Assembly (NCBI RefSeq): GCF_025145645.1
Contig: NZ_CP102252.1
Coordinates: 2,480,001-2,544,000 of the forward strand
Length of the DNA: 64,000 nucleotides
DNA from: Alistipes senegalensis JC50
GTDB taxonomy: Bacteria > Bacteroidota > Bacteroidia > Bacteroidales > Rikenellaceae
Direction: 5' to 3'
This document shows positions 1 to 8,297 of this stretch, piece by piece. The notes below the pieces were generated by a model that saw nothing but the letters and a program-made list of their open reading frames with translations, searched no databases and had not been told where the DNA came from. Numbering within the stretch: the first letter of the stretch is position 1; each line of letters starts with the position of its first letter. The translations under genes were made by a program, and so were the position numbers.

Positions 1-728
1 GGGAAGATGCAGGCCAGCGTGGTGGCCTTCTTGACGTCCGACACGTCGTTGGTCTTGTAGCTCACGGCCGCGTCGCCGATGAAATAGATGTACGAGGCGA
101 TCGTGATTCCGAGATAGGCTTGCCTCCGGGTGTTGCTGCGGATCATCTGCGATTGCAGGGCGTCGAGCTCCGGGGTGCGCGAGAGACTCACGTCCGTATA
201 GGCTTCGTACTGCCGTTTGAGCGGTTTGTAGGTCTTGTTTTCGTGGATGTAGAGCCCCAGTCCGGTTCCCACCAGTCCGTAGAGGATCGGCAGTTTCCAG
301 TATTGCTTGTTGTAGATCTGTCCGTAGCCGGGCAGCACGGTCGAGAGCCAGCACACCTTCGAGAGCGACATCGAGTCGCTCATCAGCCACCCTTTCTTGA
401 AGACGCGGGTTTTGGGCGTGGTGTCGATGCCCAGCCGGGCGACTTCGAAACGGGCCAGCGCCAGCGAATCGAGATAGCGGCGGTCGTCGGTCCGCAGGGC
501 CGAGACGGCCGCGGAGTCGGCGAGGTAGCCGGCCGTGGCGACCGAATCGTAGTGGAGGATGATCCTCGCCAGCTCCGCCGAGTCGCGTTTGGGACGGAGC
601 GAATCCGGTTTTTCGAGCAGGCCGCCCCGTACGATGGTGCGCGCGCCGCGGTGGAGCTGGGCGCCGGCAGGCAGCCACAGCACGAGAGTTGCGGCGAGCA
701 GCAGCAGTCTGGCCCGGATTCGTGTCAT
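1..728 (-). CDS. DUF5683 domain protein, third gene of the parAB operon (3' end outside window)
   Basis: The reverse strand from 728 is open to the window edge. It begins with a signal peptide (MTRIRARLLLLAA, then a hydrophobic stretch ending PAGAQ). A variable Ser/Asp-rich part follows, then a conserved segment with LSTVLPGYGQIYNKQYWKLP and a hydrophobic helix (LPILYGLVGTGLGLYI), which is typical of DUF5683. The start lies 8 bp after the parB stop, so it is probably co-transcribed with parA-parB. DUF5683 proteins are Bacteroidetes membrane proteins of unknown function that often follow parB. The C-terminus is not in the window. Family assignment is fairly sure; no function can be given. Confidence 0.8.
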   Translation of the reverse strand, partial: MTRIRARLLLLAATLVLWLPAGAQLHRGARTIVRGGLLEKPDSLRPKRDSAELARIILHYDSVATAGYLADSAAVSALRTDDRRYLDSLALARFEVARLGIDTTPKTRVFKKGWLMSDSMSLSKVCWLSTVLPGYGQIYNKQYWKLPILYGLVGTGLGLYIHENKTYKPLKRQYEAYTDVSLSRTPELDALQSQMIRSNTRRQAYLGITIASYIYFIGDAAVSYKTNDVSDVKKATTLACIF

Positions 729-736
729 GCGGTGTG

Positions 737-1606
737 TCAGGAGCGTTTGGCGAACCGTTCGATGAAGCGTTCGATGTCCTTGTCGTCGTCGAAGCCGATG
801 ACGATCTTGCCGCCGCCGTTCTTGGCGCGTTTGATCGAGATCTCCTGCGAGAAGAATTTCTCCAGCTGCTCGACCAGCCGCAGGTAGCTGTCGGGATACT
901 CTTCGTCCTCGGCCGGCTGTGCCGCGGCGGCCGGAGCCTCCGCGAGCGAACGGGACAGCTCTTCGGCCTGACGCACCGAAAGCCCCTTCTTGATGCACTT
1001 CTTCAACGCGCGCAGCTGCTGGTCGGCGGGCGCTCCGGCGATGGCCTTGGCGTGACCCATCGAGATCAGCCCTTCTTTGAGGGCGAGCTGCACTTCGTCG
1101 GGGAGTTTCAGCAGACGCAGGTAGTTCGACACCGACGAACGCTTCTTGCCCACCTTCTCCGAAAGTGCGTCCTGCGTGAGGTGGCACTCGTCGATCAGGC
1201 GCTGCATGCCCAGCGCGATTTCGATGGCGTTGAGGTCCTGGCGCTGGATGTTCTCCACGAGGGCCATGGCGTGCAGGTTCTCGTCGTCCACCTCGCGGAT
1301 GTAGGCCGGGAGGGTCGTCAGATCGGCGCGCTGCGCGGCCCGCCAGCGGCGTTCGCCGCTGATGATGATGTATTTGCCGTTGTCGGCCTTCTTCACCGTC
1401 ACGGGCTGGATGACGCCCAGCTGGCGGATCGAGTCGGCCAACTCGTCGAGGGCCTCCTCGTCGAACTGCGTGCGCGGCTGCGTGGGGTTGGGGATGATGT
1501 CGGCGATTTCGATCTCGGCCATCCGGCTCATCGGTTTGAGCTTGGCATCGACCGGATCGCTGCCGAAAATGGCGTCGAGGCCGCGTCCTAATCCTTTTTG
1601 TTTCAT
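737..1606 (-). CDS. parB: Chromosome-partitioning protein ParB
   Basis: 289 residues. The N-terminus MKQKGLGRGLDAIFG is the ParB signature that contacts ParA. A ParB/sulfiredoxin-like nuclease fold (about residues 30-120) carries the GERRWRAA motif of the CTP-binding pocket. The KorB-type helix-turn-helix follows (TQDALSEKVGKKRSSVSNYL), then a linker rich in Ala/Glu and a C-terminal dimerisation domain ending in basic residues. It binds parS near the origin and spreads with ParA to segregate the chromosome. It starts 10 bp after parA, in the same operon. I found no canonical parS palindrome nearby. Confidence 0.96.
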   Translation of the reverse strand: MKQKGLGRGLDAIFGSDPVDAKLKPMSRMAEIEIADIIPNPTQPRTQFDEEALDELADSIRQLGVIQPVTVKKADNGKYIIISGERRWRAAQRADLTTLPAYIREVDDENLHAMALVENIQRQDLNAIEIALGMQRLIDECHLTQDALSEKVGKKRSSVSNYLRLLKLPDEVQLALKEGLISMGHAKAIAGAPADQQLRALKKCIKKGLSVRQAEELSRSLAEAPAAAAQPAEDEEYPDSYLRLVEQLEKFFSQEISIKRAKNGGGKIVIGFDDDKDIERFIERFAKRS

Positions 1607-1616
1607 GTCGGTATCG

Positions 1617-2387
1617 CTATTTGCTGCGTTTGCGGTTGCGTTTCAGGAACTCCCGGGCCAGGGTCAGGTAGTTTTCCGAACCCACGGCCCCGGCGTCGTA
1701 AAGCATGACGGGTTTTCCATGCGAGGGCGCTTCTCCCAAACGGATGTTGCGCTGGATTATTGTGTCGTAGGCCAATTCGCCGAAGTGCTCGCGCACCTCG
1801 GTCACCACCTGGTTGTTCAGGCGGTTTCGCATGTACATCGTCAGCAGGAAGCCTTCGATGTCGAGATCGGGGTTCAGCCCCGACTTGACCTTGCGGATGG
1901 TGTTCAGCAGCTTCGAGAGTCCCTCCAGCGCGAGGTATTCGCACTGCACGGGGATCAGCACCGTGTCGGCCGCCGTGAGGATGTTGACCGTGGTGTAGCC
2001 CAGCGAGGGCGAGCAGTCGATGAACACGTAGTCGAACTTCTCGCGCACCGAATCGACGATGCGCTTCATCACGTGGTGGGCGTTCTCCATCTTGGGCAGT
2101 TCGGTGTCGGCGGCCACCAGGTCGATCGACGAGGGCAGCACCCAGAGGTTCTTCACTTCGGGACTTTGCAGGATCACCTCTTCGGCCTGCTTCTGCCCGG
2201 CGATACATTCGTAGATACCTTCGAGATTGATGTCGAAACCCAGCCCCGAGGTGGCGTTCGCCTGCGGATCGGCGTCGAGCAGCAGCACTTTTTTGCCCAG
2301 CAGGGCCAATGAAGCCGCCAGGTTGATGGCCGTCGTGGTCTTTCCCACGCCGCCTTTCTGATTGGCCAATGCGATTACCTTTGCCAT
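1617..2387 (-). CDS. parA: Chromosome-partitioning ATPase ParA (Soj)
   Basis: 256 residues from the chosen start MAKVIALANQKGG. The deviant Walker A KGGVGKTTTAINLA, the switch I/A' region DADPQANATSGLG and the Walker B region FDYVFIDCSPSLGY identify a ParA/MinD ATPase. An in-frame Met 18 codons upstream exists, but a promoter element (TAAATTTGC on the reverse strand, 2411-2419) lies between the two, so the downstream Met is the more credible start. ATP-driven ParA dimers bind DNA and pull ParB-parS complexes. First gene of parA-parB-DUF5683. Confidence 0.95.
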   Translation of the reverse strand: MAKVIALANQKGGVGKTTTAINLAASLALLGKKVLLLDADPQANATSGLGFDINLEGIYECIAGQKQAEEVILQSPEVKNLWVLPSSIDLVAADTELPKMENAHHVMKRIVDSVREKFDYVFIDCSPSLGYTTVNILTAADTVLIPVQCEYLALEGLSKLLNTIRKVKSGLNPDLDIEGFLLTMYMRNRLNNQVVTEVREHFGELAYDTIIQRNIRLGEAPSHGKPVMLYDAGAVGSENYLTLAREFLKRNRKRSK

Positions 2388-2410
2388 AGATGAATTCGGT
2401 TTATAAGCAG

Positions 2411-2419
2411 GCAAATTTA
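2411..2419 (-). promoter_or_regulatory. -7 element of the parA operon promoter
   Basis: Reads TAAATTTGC on the reverse strand, matching the Bacteroidetes TAnnTTTG element. A transcript would start near 2404, about 17 nt before the parA start at 2387. It sets the parA start codon by excluding the upstream in-frame Met. Confidence 0.6.
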
Positions 2420-2461
2420 ATGAAATTAAATGGAAATCCATAACCGTACCGGAAAAATGCT

Positions 2462-2470
2462 TACCTTTGG
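2462..2470 (+). promoter_or_regulatory. -7 element for the CPBP protease gene
   Basis: TACCTTTGG matches TAnnTTTG and lies 31 nt before the ATG at 2502. Divergent to the parA promoter in the same 114-bp gap. Confidence 0.55.
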
Positions 2471-2501
2471 AGTCGGAACGAACTGACAGTTACACGATAT
2501 T

Positions 2502-3398
2502 ATGGAAGAAAAAAAGACGGCGTTTCCGGCGGCCGGGCGCGAAGCGGCCGCGGAAGGAGGTACGGAATCCGGGGGTGGCGGGGAGCTGCACGGGCGCCGC
2601 AGATTCCCGACCGTGGGCGACATGCTCGCCCTGCTGGGCATCGCCCTCGGGGCGCAGATCGTCGTGGGCACCGCGGCGATGCTCTTCATGCTTTTCGCCG
2701 GACACGGATTCGATTATAAGTCGATGGAGCCCGCCGCCCTGGGCAAACTGATGGCGGCGCTCTATTTCTGTTCGATGTCGATCACCCTCGCCGGCATCCT
2801 CTATTATCGTCGCGCGCGCGGCGGCAGCGGCCCGTGGGCGCGTTTCTCGGCCCGGGGGCTCAATCCGGCGCTGCTGTTGTGGGCCTTCGTGCTGATCTTC
2901 GCCGTCGGCGTGGTGCTCGAACCCCTGCTGCGCCTGCTGCCCGAACTCTCGCTCGACGTGGGGCGCGGTTTCTGGACCATCCTTTCGCTGGTCCTCTTCG
3001 CTCCGGTGTTCGAGGAGCTGATCTGCCGCGGCGTGGTGCTCGGTTCGCTGCGCGCCCGTTACGGCGTGGTCACGGCGTGGCTCGTGTCGTCGCTCTTCTT
3101 CGGGGTGCTCCACGGCCAGCCGGCGCAGGTCATCGGCGCTTCGGTCATCGGACTGATCCTCGGCTTCGTCTATCTGGCTACCGATTCGATGTGGTCGGTG
3201 ATGATCCTCCACGCCCTGAACAACGCCGTGGCCTACCTGGCGATGGCCACCGGGCACGGAAACGCCCTGCTGATCGAAATGGTGGAGAGCCGCACGCTCT
3301 ACGTCCTGATCTATATCGCGGCGCTGGCGCTCACGGCCGTCTCGGGTTACATGATGCTGCGCACGCTGCGGAGGATGAAAAATCCGTCCGCGGCGTAA
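2502..3398 (+). CDS. CPBP-family intramembrane metalloprotease (CAAX protease/Abi-like)
   Basis: 298 residues. A Gly/Glu-rich cytoplasmic N-terminus of about 35 residues precedes roughly seven to eight hydrophobic helices. The CPBP motifs are all present: EExxxR at E171-E172-R176 (FEELICRG), FxxxH in FFGVLHGQ, and HxxN in HALNNAV. Such enzymes are glutamate/histidine-dependent membrane proteases related to CAAX prenyl endopeptidases. In bacteria their substrates are mostly unknown; some give bacteriocin immunity. It stands alone between parA and the surA group with its own promoter, so context does not point to a substrate. Confidence 0.88.
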   Translation: MEEKKTAFPAAGREAAAEGGTESGGGGELHGRRRFPTVGDMLALLGIALGAQIVVGTAAMLFMLFAGHGFDYKSMEPAALGKLMAALYFCSMSITLAGILYYRRARGGSGPWARFSARGLNPALLLWAFVLIFAVGVVLEPLLRLLPELSLDVGRGFWTILSLVLFAPVFEELICRGVVLGSLRARYGVVTAWLVSSLFFGVLHGQPAQVIGASVIGLILGFVYLATDSMWSVMILHALNNAVAYLAMATGHGNALLIEMVESRTLYVLIYIAALALTAVSGYMMLRTLRRMKNPSAA

Positions 3399-3437
3399 TA
3401 ATCCGGGCTTCGCTGCGTTACTTACAAGTAAAAAACG

Positions 3438-3446
3438 TATCTTTGC
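3438..3446 (+). promoter_or_regulatory. -7 element for the surA-ostA gene group
   Basis: TATCTTTGC matches TAnnTTTG(C). It ends 10 nt before the ATG at 3457, so the predicted leader is only a few nucleotides and the first message would be nearly leaderless. Confidence 0.5.
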
Positions 3447-3456
3447 CTTTCGGAAT

Positions 3457-4344
3457 ATGAATGTGCGAGCGAAAATAGCGGTCGCGGCGGGTGCGCTGCT
3501 GCTGGCGGGTTGCCGGGAGCTGCCCCGTTATTTCACGAGCGATACGACCATCGCGCGGGCCGGCGGCAAGGAGCTGAAGATACGCGACGTGCGTTCGGTG
3601 GTTCCGCAGGGGCTCACGGGCGAGGACAGCGCGGCTTTCATGCGGGTCTTCGTCGATCGCTGGGTCGTCAAGCAGCTCAAGTTGCAAGAGGCGGAGACGC
3701 TTTTCTCCTCCTCGGCGGACGACATCGACAAGATGGTCGAGGAGTACCGGCAGGCGCTGCTGATCCGCAAGCTGGACCAGCACTACGTCGATCGCTCGAT
3801 CGACACGGTGTTCACCGACGACGAGATCGCGGCTTACTACAACGCCCACAAGGCCGATTTCAAACTCGACCGCCCGATCGTCAAGGGCCGCATCGTCCGC
3901 TTCACCGAGGGGTACCGCCAGGCCGCGAAGCTCAAAACGCTGATGGCCTCCAAAACGGAGGCCCAGCAGCAGGATTTCCGCGACATCTGCGAGAAAAACG
4001 ACTTTACGATCAGCGACTTCCGCGATCAATGGGTGGATTTCTCGGATTTCCTGAGCTACCTGCCGACGCCGCGGTCGCAGTCCTACGATCCGCTGCTGGC
4101 CTCGACGGCCGTGCAGGAGATGCGCGACAGCCATTCGCACTACTATTTCCAGATCGAGGCCGTGCGGCGCGAGGGCGAGCCGATTCCGCCGGAACGGCTG
4201 CGGGGAATCATTCGCCGCATCCTGTTCAACCAGCGGCAGGGCGAGATCATCCGCCGGCACGAGGAGGAGCTCAGCGCCCGGGCCACGGAGAACGGCGAGG
4301 TGAAGATCTTCGACGATGAAAGGGCGAAAAGGGAAGATAATTGA
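3457..4344 (+). CDS. SurA-N-like periplasmic lipoprotein, putative peptidyl-prolyl isomerase relative
   Basis: 295 residues. A lipoprotein signal ends LLLAGC, with Cys19 as the likely lipidation site. The next section (about 30-130) resembles the SurA/PrsA N-terminal chaperone fold: TTIARAGGKELKIRDV, then a long helical DRWVVKQLKLQEAE stretch. No convincing parvulin catalytic domain is visible, so it may act only as a chaperone. It is directly followed by surA and the OstA-like gene, an order that fits periplasmic escort of outer-membrane proteins. Annotations for this family vary between hypothetical protein and peptidylprolyl isomerase. Confidence 0.7.
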   Translation: MNVRAKIAVAAGALLLAGCRELPRYFTSDTTIARAGGKELKIRDVRSVVPQGLTGEDSAAFMRVFVDRWVVKQLKLQEAETLFSSSADDIDKMVEEYRQALLIRKLDQHYVDRSIDTVFTDDEIAAYYNAHKADFKLDRPIVKGRIVRFTEGYRQAAKLKTLMASKTEAQQQDFRDICEKNDFTISDFRDQWVDFSDFLSYLPTPRSQSYDPLLASTAVQEMRDSHSHYYFQIEAVRREGEPIPPERLRGIIRRILFNQRQGEIIRRHEEELSARATENGEVKIFDDERAKREDN

Positions 4345-4369
4345 ATAAAAAACGATAAACGAAACCGAG

Positions 4370-5776
4370 ATGTTGAAAAAAGGTATGTTGGCCGCGGCGC
4401 TCGTCCTGTTGTTCGCAGGGGCCCTTGCGCAGAAACGACAGGTGATGCTCGACAAGGTGGTGGCCGTGGTGGGCGGTTCGTCGATCCTCTATTCCGAGGT
4501 GGACGAATATGCGCGCCAGCTCACCGAGCAGCGCCGGCAGGAGGGCTATACGTCCGACCGCGACCCGATGAACGAGGCGCTCGAAGCGCTGATGACCCAG
4601 AAACTGCTCTACAACCAGGCGCAGATCGACTCCGTGAAGATCAACGACGGCGACATCATGTCCCGCGTCGAGGAGCAGGTGCAGCAGATGATCGACATGG
4701 AGGGTTCGATCCCTGCGCTGGAGGCCAAGCACCACATGCCGATCTTCAACATCCGCGAGATCATGCGCCAGCGTTACGAGGAGCAGTCCTACGCCAATTC
4801 GATGCAGAGCGAGGTGGTGGGCAAGGTCTCGGTGATCCCGGGCGAGGTCGAGCGGTTCTACAAGTCGATCTCGAAAGACAGCCTGCCGACCATCGCCGAC
4901 CAGTACGTCTACGCGCAGATCACCAAGTTCCCCAAGTCGATGACCGCCGCCAAGCAGCGCACCCGCGAACGGCTGCTGGACATGCGCGAGCGCGTCATCA
5001 CCGGCTCGGCGAAGTTCGAGAACCTGGCCCGCATGTACTCGCAGGACCCCGGAACGATGATGCGCGGCGGTGAGATGGACCCCTCGCCGCTGGCCAGCCT
5101 CGACCCGTCGTTCGCCGCGGCGCTCGAAAACATGAAGCCCGGACAGATCTCCGAGGTCGTCGAATCGCAGTTCGGATTCCACATCATCCAGCTGCTGGAC
5201 AAGCGCGGCCAGCTGTACCATTTCCGCCACATCCTGCTGCGCCCGGTCTACACGACCGAGGAGCTGGGCGAGTCGCTCAACCTGCTGGACAGCATCGCCA
5301 ACCTGATCCACAAGGATTCGCTCACCTTCGAGAAAGCGGCCCTGCAATACTCCGACGACGCGCAGTCGAAGATGAACGGCGGCATCGTCTCGAACCACGA
5401 CATTCTGGAGCGATTCAACGCCTTCGACGCCAAACTGACCGTCACGAAGTTCCTCAAGGAGGATTTCGGACGTTTCAAGAGTCTCGACGACTACAACGCC
5501 CTCAACCGGCTGAAACCCGGAGAGGTGTCGGACGCCTACCTCACGGAGGACATGCTCGGCAACCAGATGGCCAAGATCGTCAAGCTCGTGGAGATCATCC
5601 CCACGCATACGGCCTCGCTCAACGAGGACTACCTGCGGCTGGAGGAGATGGCCTTGCAGGACAAGCAGGACCGGGTCTTCAAGGAGTGGCTCTCGAAGAA
5701 GATCGACGGCATGTATGTCTACATCGATCCCGAGTTCCGCGACGGGGAGTTCGAGAACAAACACTGGGTGAAGTAG
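4370..5776 (+). CDS. surA: Periplasmic chaperone / peptidyl-prolyl isomerase SurA
   Basis: 468 residues, close to the family norm. It has a signal peptide ending GALAQ, a SurA N-terminal domain (VMLDKVVAVVGGSSILYSEV), and two rotamase (parvulin) regions. The first is recognisable from FENLARMYSQDPGTMMRGGE to ESQFGFHIIQLL; the second begins at LYHFRHILLRP. SurA escorts unfolded beta-barrel proteins to the BAM machinery. It lies 25 bp after the lipoprotein gene and 3 bp before the OstA-like gene, so the three are probably one operon. Confidence 0.9.
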   Translation: MLKKGMLAAALVLLFAGALAQKRQVMLDKVVAVVGGSSILYSEVDEYARQLTEQRRQEGYTSDRDPMNEALEALMTQKLLYNQAQIDSVKINDGDIMSRVEEQVQQMIDMEGSIPALEAKHHMPIFNIREIMRQRYEEQSYANSMQSEVVGKVSVIPGEVERFYKSISKDSLPTIADQYVYAQITKFPKSMTAAKQRTRERLLDMRERVITGSAKFENLARMYSQDPGTMMRGGEMDPSPLASLDPSFAAALENMKPGQISEVVESQFGFHIIQLLDKRGQLYHFRHILLRPVYTTEELGESLNLLDSIANLIHKDSLTFEKAALQYSDDAQSKMNGGIVSNHDILERFNAFDAKLTVTKFLKEDFGRFKSLDDYNALNRLKPGEVSDAYLTEDMLGNQMAKIVKLVEIIPTHTASLNEDYLRLEEMALQDKQDRVFKEWLSKKIDGMYVYIDPEFRDGEFENKHWVK

Positions 5777-5779
5777 GCC

Positions 5780-8209
5780 GTGCGCAGGCTCGTGTCCATA
5801 GCCGCTGTGGCGCTGGCTGCCGCCGGCGTGCTTTCGGCGCGCAGTGTCATGCAGGCTCCTGCGCCCGGGGAGGGCGAGAAGAAGCTCATCGACCTCAAAT
5901 CGGACCTGATGGGCCCCGTGGCTCCGGGCGACTCGGTGGTCTTTCTGGTGGGCAACTTCGCCGCACAGCACAACGGCGCCGTCATCACCTGCGACTCGGC
6001 CGTCCGCTATTCGGACATGCGCATCGAGTTCTTCGGCAACGTGCTCATCAACAAGAATACGACCTACATTTACGGCGACCGGGCCGAGTACGACGGCGAT
6101 GTGAACGAGGCGCGGGTCTATTCGGACATCATCAAGGTGGTGGACGGCGACGCCACGCTCTACACCTATAAATTCCTCTTCAACACCAAGAGCAACGTCG
6201 GCGAGTTCGACGACGGCGGCGTGATGCTGAACCGCGAGAACCTGCTCGAATCGGTCCGGGGCTACTACTATGCCGATACGAAGGAGCTGATCGCCGTCGA
6301 TCGTGTGGAGATGCGCAACGACGAGTACGAACTCAAAGGCGATTCGGTGGTCTACGACATGACCACGGACAACGCTTTCTTCTTCGAACACACCAACATC
6401 TGGAACAAGGACGGCGACTACCTCTACGCCGACCGGGGGGCTTACGACAAGCTCGACACGCTCTATATCGTCACGCGCAACGGCTATATCCTGACCGAAA
6501 AGCAGGAGATATGGAGCGACAGCCTCGATTTTTACCGCGCCAAGGACCACGTGATTCTGCGGCACGACCTCCAGCTGGACGACACCGAACACAAGGTGCT
6601 GGCTTTTGGCGATTACGGCGAGTATTGGAAAGAGCCGGGCGATGCGATCCTCACGCGGCGTCCTGCCGTGGTGAGCTACGACCTTTCGCAGGGCGATTCG
6701 CTCTTCATGCGCGCCGATTCGATGTTCCTCTTCACAATCAACGAAAACGCCCTGCGCCGGGCCGCCGAGGCGGCGAAAGCCGACTCTCTGGCGCGCGTGA
6801 CGCCGGATTCCACGGGCGGGCATCCCGTTCACAGGGCCGATTCCCTGCCGGCCGACAGGAGCGTGACGGATTCGCCCGGACACACGAAGCCCCTCTCCGG
6901 GGCCGATTCCGTGGAGCGGTCCCGAATGCTCGACTCGCTGAGCCGTCCGGAACTTCCCGATTCGCTGCGGGGAACCGATTCGCTGGCCGTTCCGGCGGTC
7001 GATCCTCTCGATACGCTGGTCGGCGACGCCCGGAAAGCCTACCTGAAAGAGCAGGAGATCAAGGCCAAAGCCGCCCTGAAAGCCGCTGCGGCCAAAGCCA
7101 AGAAAGAGAAACTCGAACAGATAGCTGCCAAGCGGCAGGAGAAGGCCACGGCCAAGCTGCTGGCCCAAAAGGAGCGCGAGGAGAAGCGTTTGGCGGCCCG
7201 CAGGCTCAAGGCCGAATCGAAACTGCGCGCCCGGCAGGCCCGTGCGGCCCGCAAGGGCAAGGTGATACCGATCGACTCCACGGCGCTGCGCGAGATCGAC
7301 TCGCTGATCGACCGCAATGCCTCGGAGATGGATTCGCTGCTGATGCTGACGGCCGATTCGCTGGCCGCCGACTCGCTGGCGATGACGATTCCCGCCGATT
7401 CGGCCGATTCGCTGGCCGTGCCCGCCGATTCGGTCTACCGCCTGCTGAAAGGTTTCCGCGACGTGCGCATCTACCGTTCTGATTTCCAGGCCGTCTGCGA
7501 CTCGATCACGGCCATCAGCACCGATTCGACGATCCACATGTACATCGACCCCGTGCTGTGGAACCAGTCCAACCAGATCACCTCCGACGTGATGGATGTT
7601 TTCACCGAGAATCAGCAGATCACGCGCGCCGAGTTCGTCGGCACGCCCATGATGGTCGCCGAGCTGGACACGCTCCATTACAACCAGGTGGCGGGCAAGC
7701 AGATGACGGCTTATTTCCGCGACAATGCCATCTACCGCAACGATGTCAACGGCAATGCCCGGACGATCTACTACATGCAGGACGGCGAACCGCCCCAGAT
7801 CACGGGCGTCGGCGTCATCGAGAGCGGCGACTGCTCGTTCTACATCGAGGACAAGCAGGTCGTGACGATCGTCTACCGCAAGGACCCCGACTGGAACATC
7901 TATCCGATGGACAAGATCCCGCCCGATCAGGAGCTTTTCCTCAAGGGATTCAAGTGGGAGGGCGCGCGGCGTCCGACGCAGGCCGACGTTTTCGACCGCA
8001 CGATCCGCCCCTCGCAGCGCGAGGCCCGGTCGCAGCTGCCCCATCCGGATTTCCCGCTGCTGAAGAACCTCGAAGAGCGCAAGAAGCGGCTGATCGAGGA
8101 GCGCCGCTGGACCGACCGCAACGATCAGGTCGATGCCGCCACGGTGGAGTGGATGCGGGCTCTGGGCTTCGAAGTCGGCCAGCCGCGGGAGTCGGGGCCC
8201 CGGCTCTGA
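5780..8209 (+). CDS. OstA/LptA-like protein with an internal charged coiled-coil insertion
   Basis: 809 residues from a GTG start 3 bp after surA; no in-frame ATG gives a sensible signal peptide. The N-terminal part (about 35-330) is rich in short beta-strand repeats of the LptA/OstA jellyroll type, for example ITCDSAVRYSDMRIEFFGNV and IYGDRAEYDGDVNEARVYSD. Lipopolysaccharide transport is the known role of this fold. Residues about 335-560 are unlike the rest: Asp-Ser-Leu repeats (variants of ADSLA), then an Ala/Lys/Glu/Arg coiled coil, then more ADSLA repeats. A second OstA-like part follows (about 560-760). Placement after surA supports an outer-membrane assembly role. The middle insertion is the odd feature. 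Confidence 0.8.
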   Translation: MRRLVSIAAVALAAAGVLSARSVMQAPAPGEGEKKLIDLKSDLMGPVAPGDSVVFLVGNFAAQHNGAVITCDSAVRYSDMRIEFFGNVLINKNTTYIYGDRAEYDGDVNEARVYSDIIKVVDGDATLYTYKFLFNTKSNVGEFDDGGVMLNRENLLESVRGYYYADTKELIAVDRVEMRNDEYELKGDSVVYDMTTDNAFFFEHTNIWNKDGDYLYADRGAYDKLDTLYIVTRNGYILTEKQEIWSDSLDFYRAKDHVILRHDLQLDDTEHKVLAFGDYGEYWKEPGDAILTRRPAVVSYDLSQGDSLFMRADSMFLFTINENALRRAAEAAKADSLARVTPDSTGGHPVHRADSLPADRSVTDSPGHTKPLSGADSVERSRMLDSLSRPELPDSLRGTDSLAVPAVDPLDTLVGDARKAYLKEQEIKAKAALKAAAAKAKKEKLEQIAAKRQEKATAKLLAQKEREEKRLAARRLKAESKLRARQARAARKGKVIPIDSTALREIDSLIDRNASEMDSLLMLTADSLAADSLAMTIPADSADSLAVPADSVYRLLKGFRDVRIYRSDFQAVCDSITAISTDSTIHMYIDPVLWNQSNQITSDVMDVFTENQQITRAEFVGTPMMVAELDTLHYNQVAGKQMTAYFRDNAIYRNDVNGNARTIYYMQDGEPPQITGVGVIESGDCSFYIEDKQVVTIVYRKDPDWNIYPMDKIPPDQELFLKGFKWEGARRPTQADVFDRTIRPSQREARSQLPHPDFPLLKNLEERKKRLIEERRWTDRNDQVDAATVEWMRALGFEVGQPRESGPRL

Positions 8210-8217
8210 AAAATCGG

Positions 8218-8254
8218 AAAAGGTGAAAAGAGGCAGAAACTTTTCACCTTTTTT
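8218..8254 (+). terminator. Intrinsic terminator after the OstA-like gene
   Basis: A 13-bp perfect stem (8218-8230 with 8240-8252, AAAAGGTGAAAAG and its complement) with a 9-nt loop, followed by Ts. It lies 9 bp after the stop and upstream of the MFS promoter. The A-rich left arm makes it potentially bidirectional. Confidence 0.8.
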
Positions 8255-8258
8255 GTGC

Positions 8259-8267
8259 TATTTTTGC
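8259..8267 (+). promoter_or_regulatory. -7 element for the MFS-Nudix genes
   Basis: TATTTTTGC matches TAnnTTTG(C) just after the terminator and 31 nt before the ATG at 8298. Confidence 0.55.
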
Positions 8268-8297
8268 GGCCGGTTAGTTGTTAAAGGTTATTTTCCG

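Noticed and set aside
1..2500. parS centromere site near parAB
   Set aside because: I looked for the TGTTTCACGTGAAACA-type palindrome and saw none.
2426..2689. 87-codon frame opposite the start of the CPBP gene
   Set aside because: Low-complexity Ser/Pro/Arg translation antisense to a well-supported gene.
4271..8044. Very long open frame on the strand opposite surA and the OstA-like gene (over 1200 codons)
   Set aside because: Shadow frame caused by high GC and codon bias. Its translation is rich in Arg, His, Val and Asp with no domain, and the opposite strand has clear protein families.
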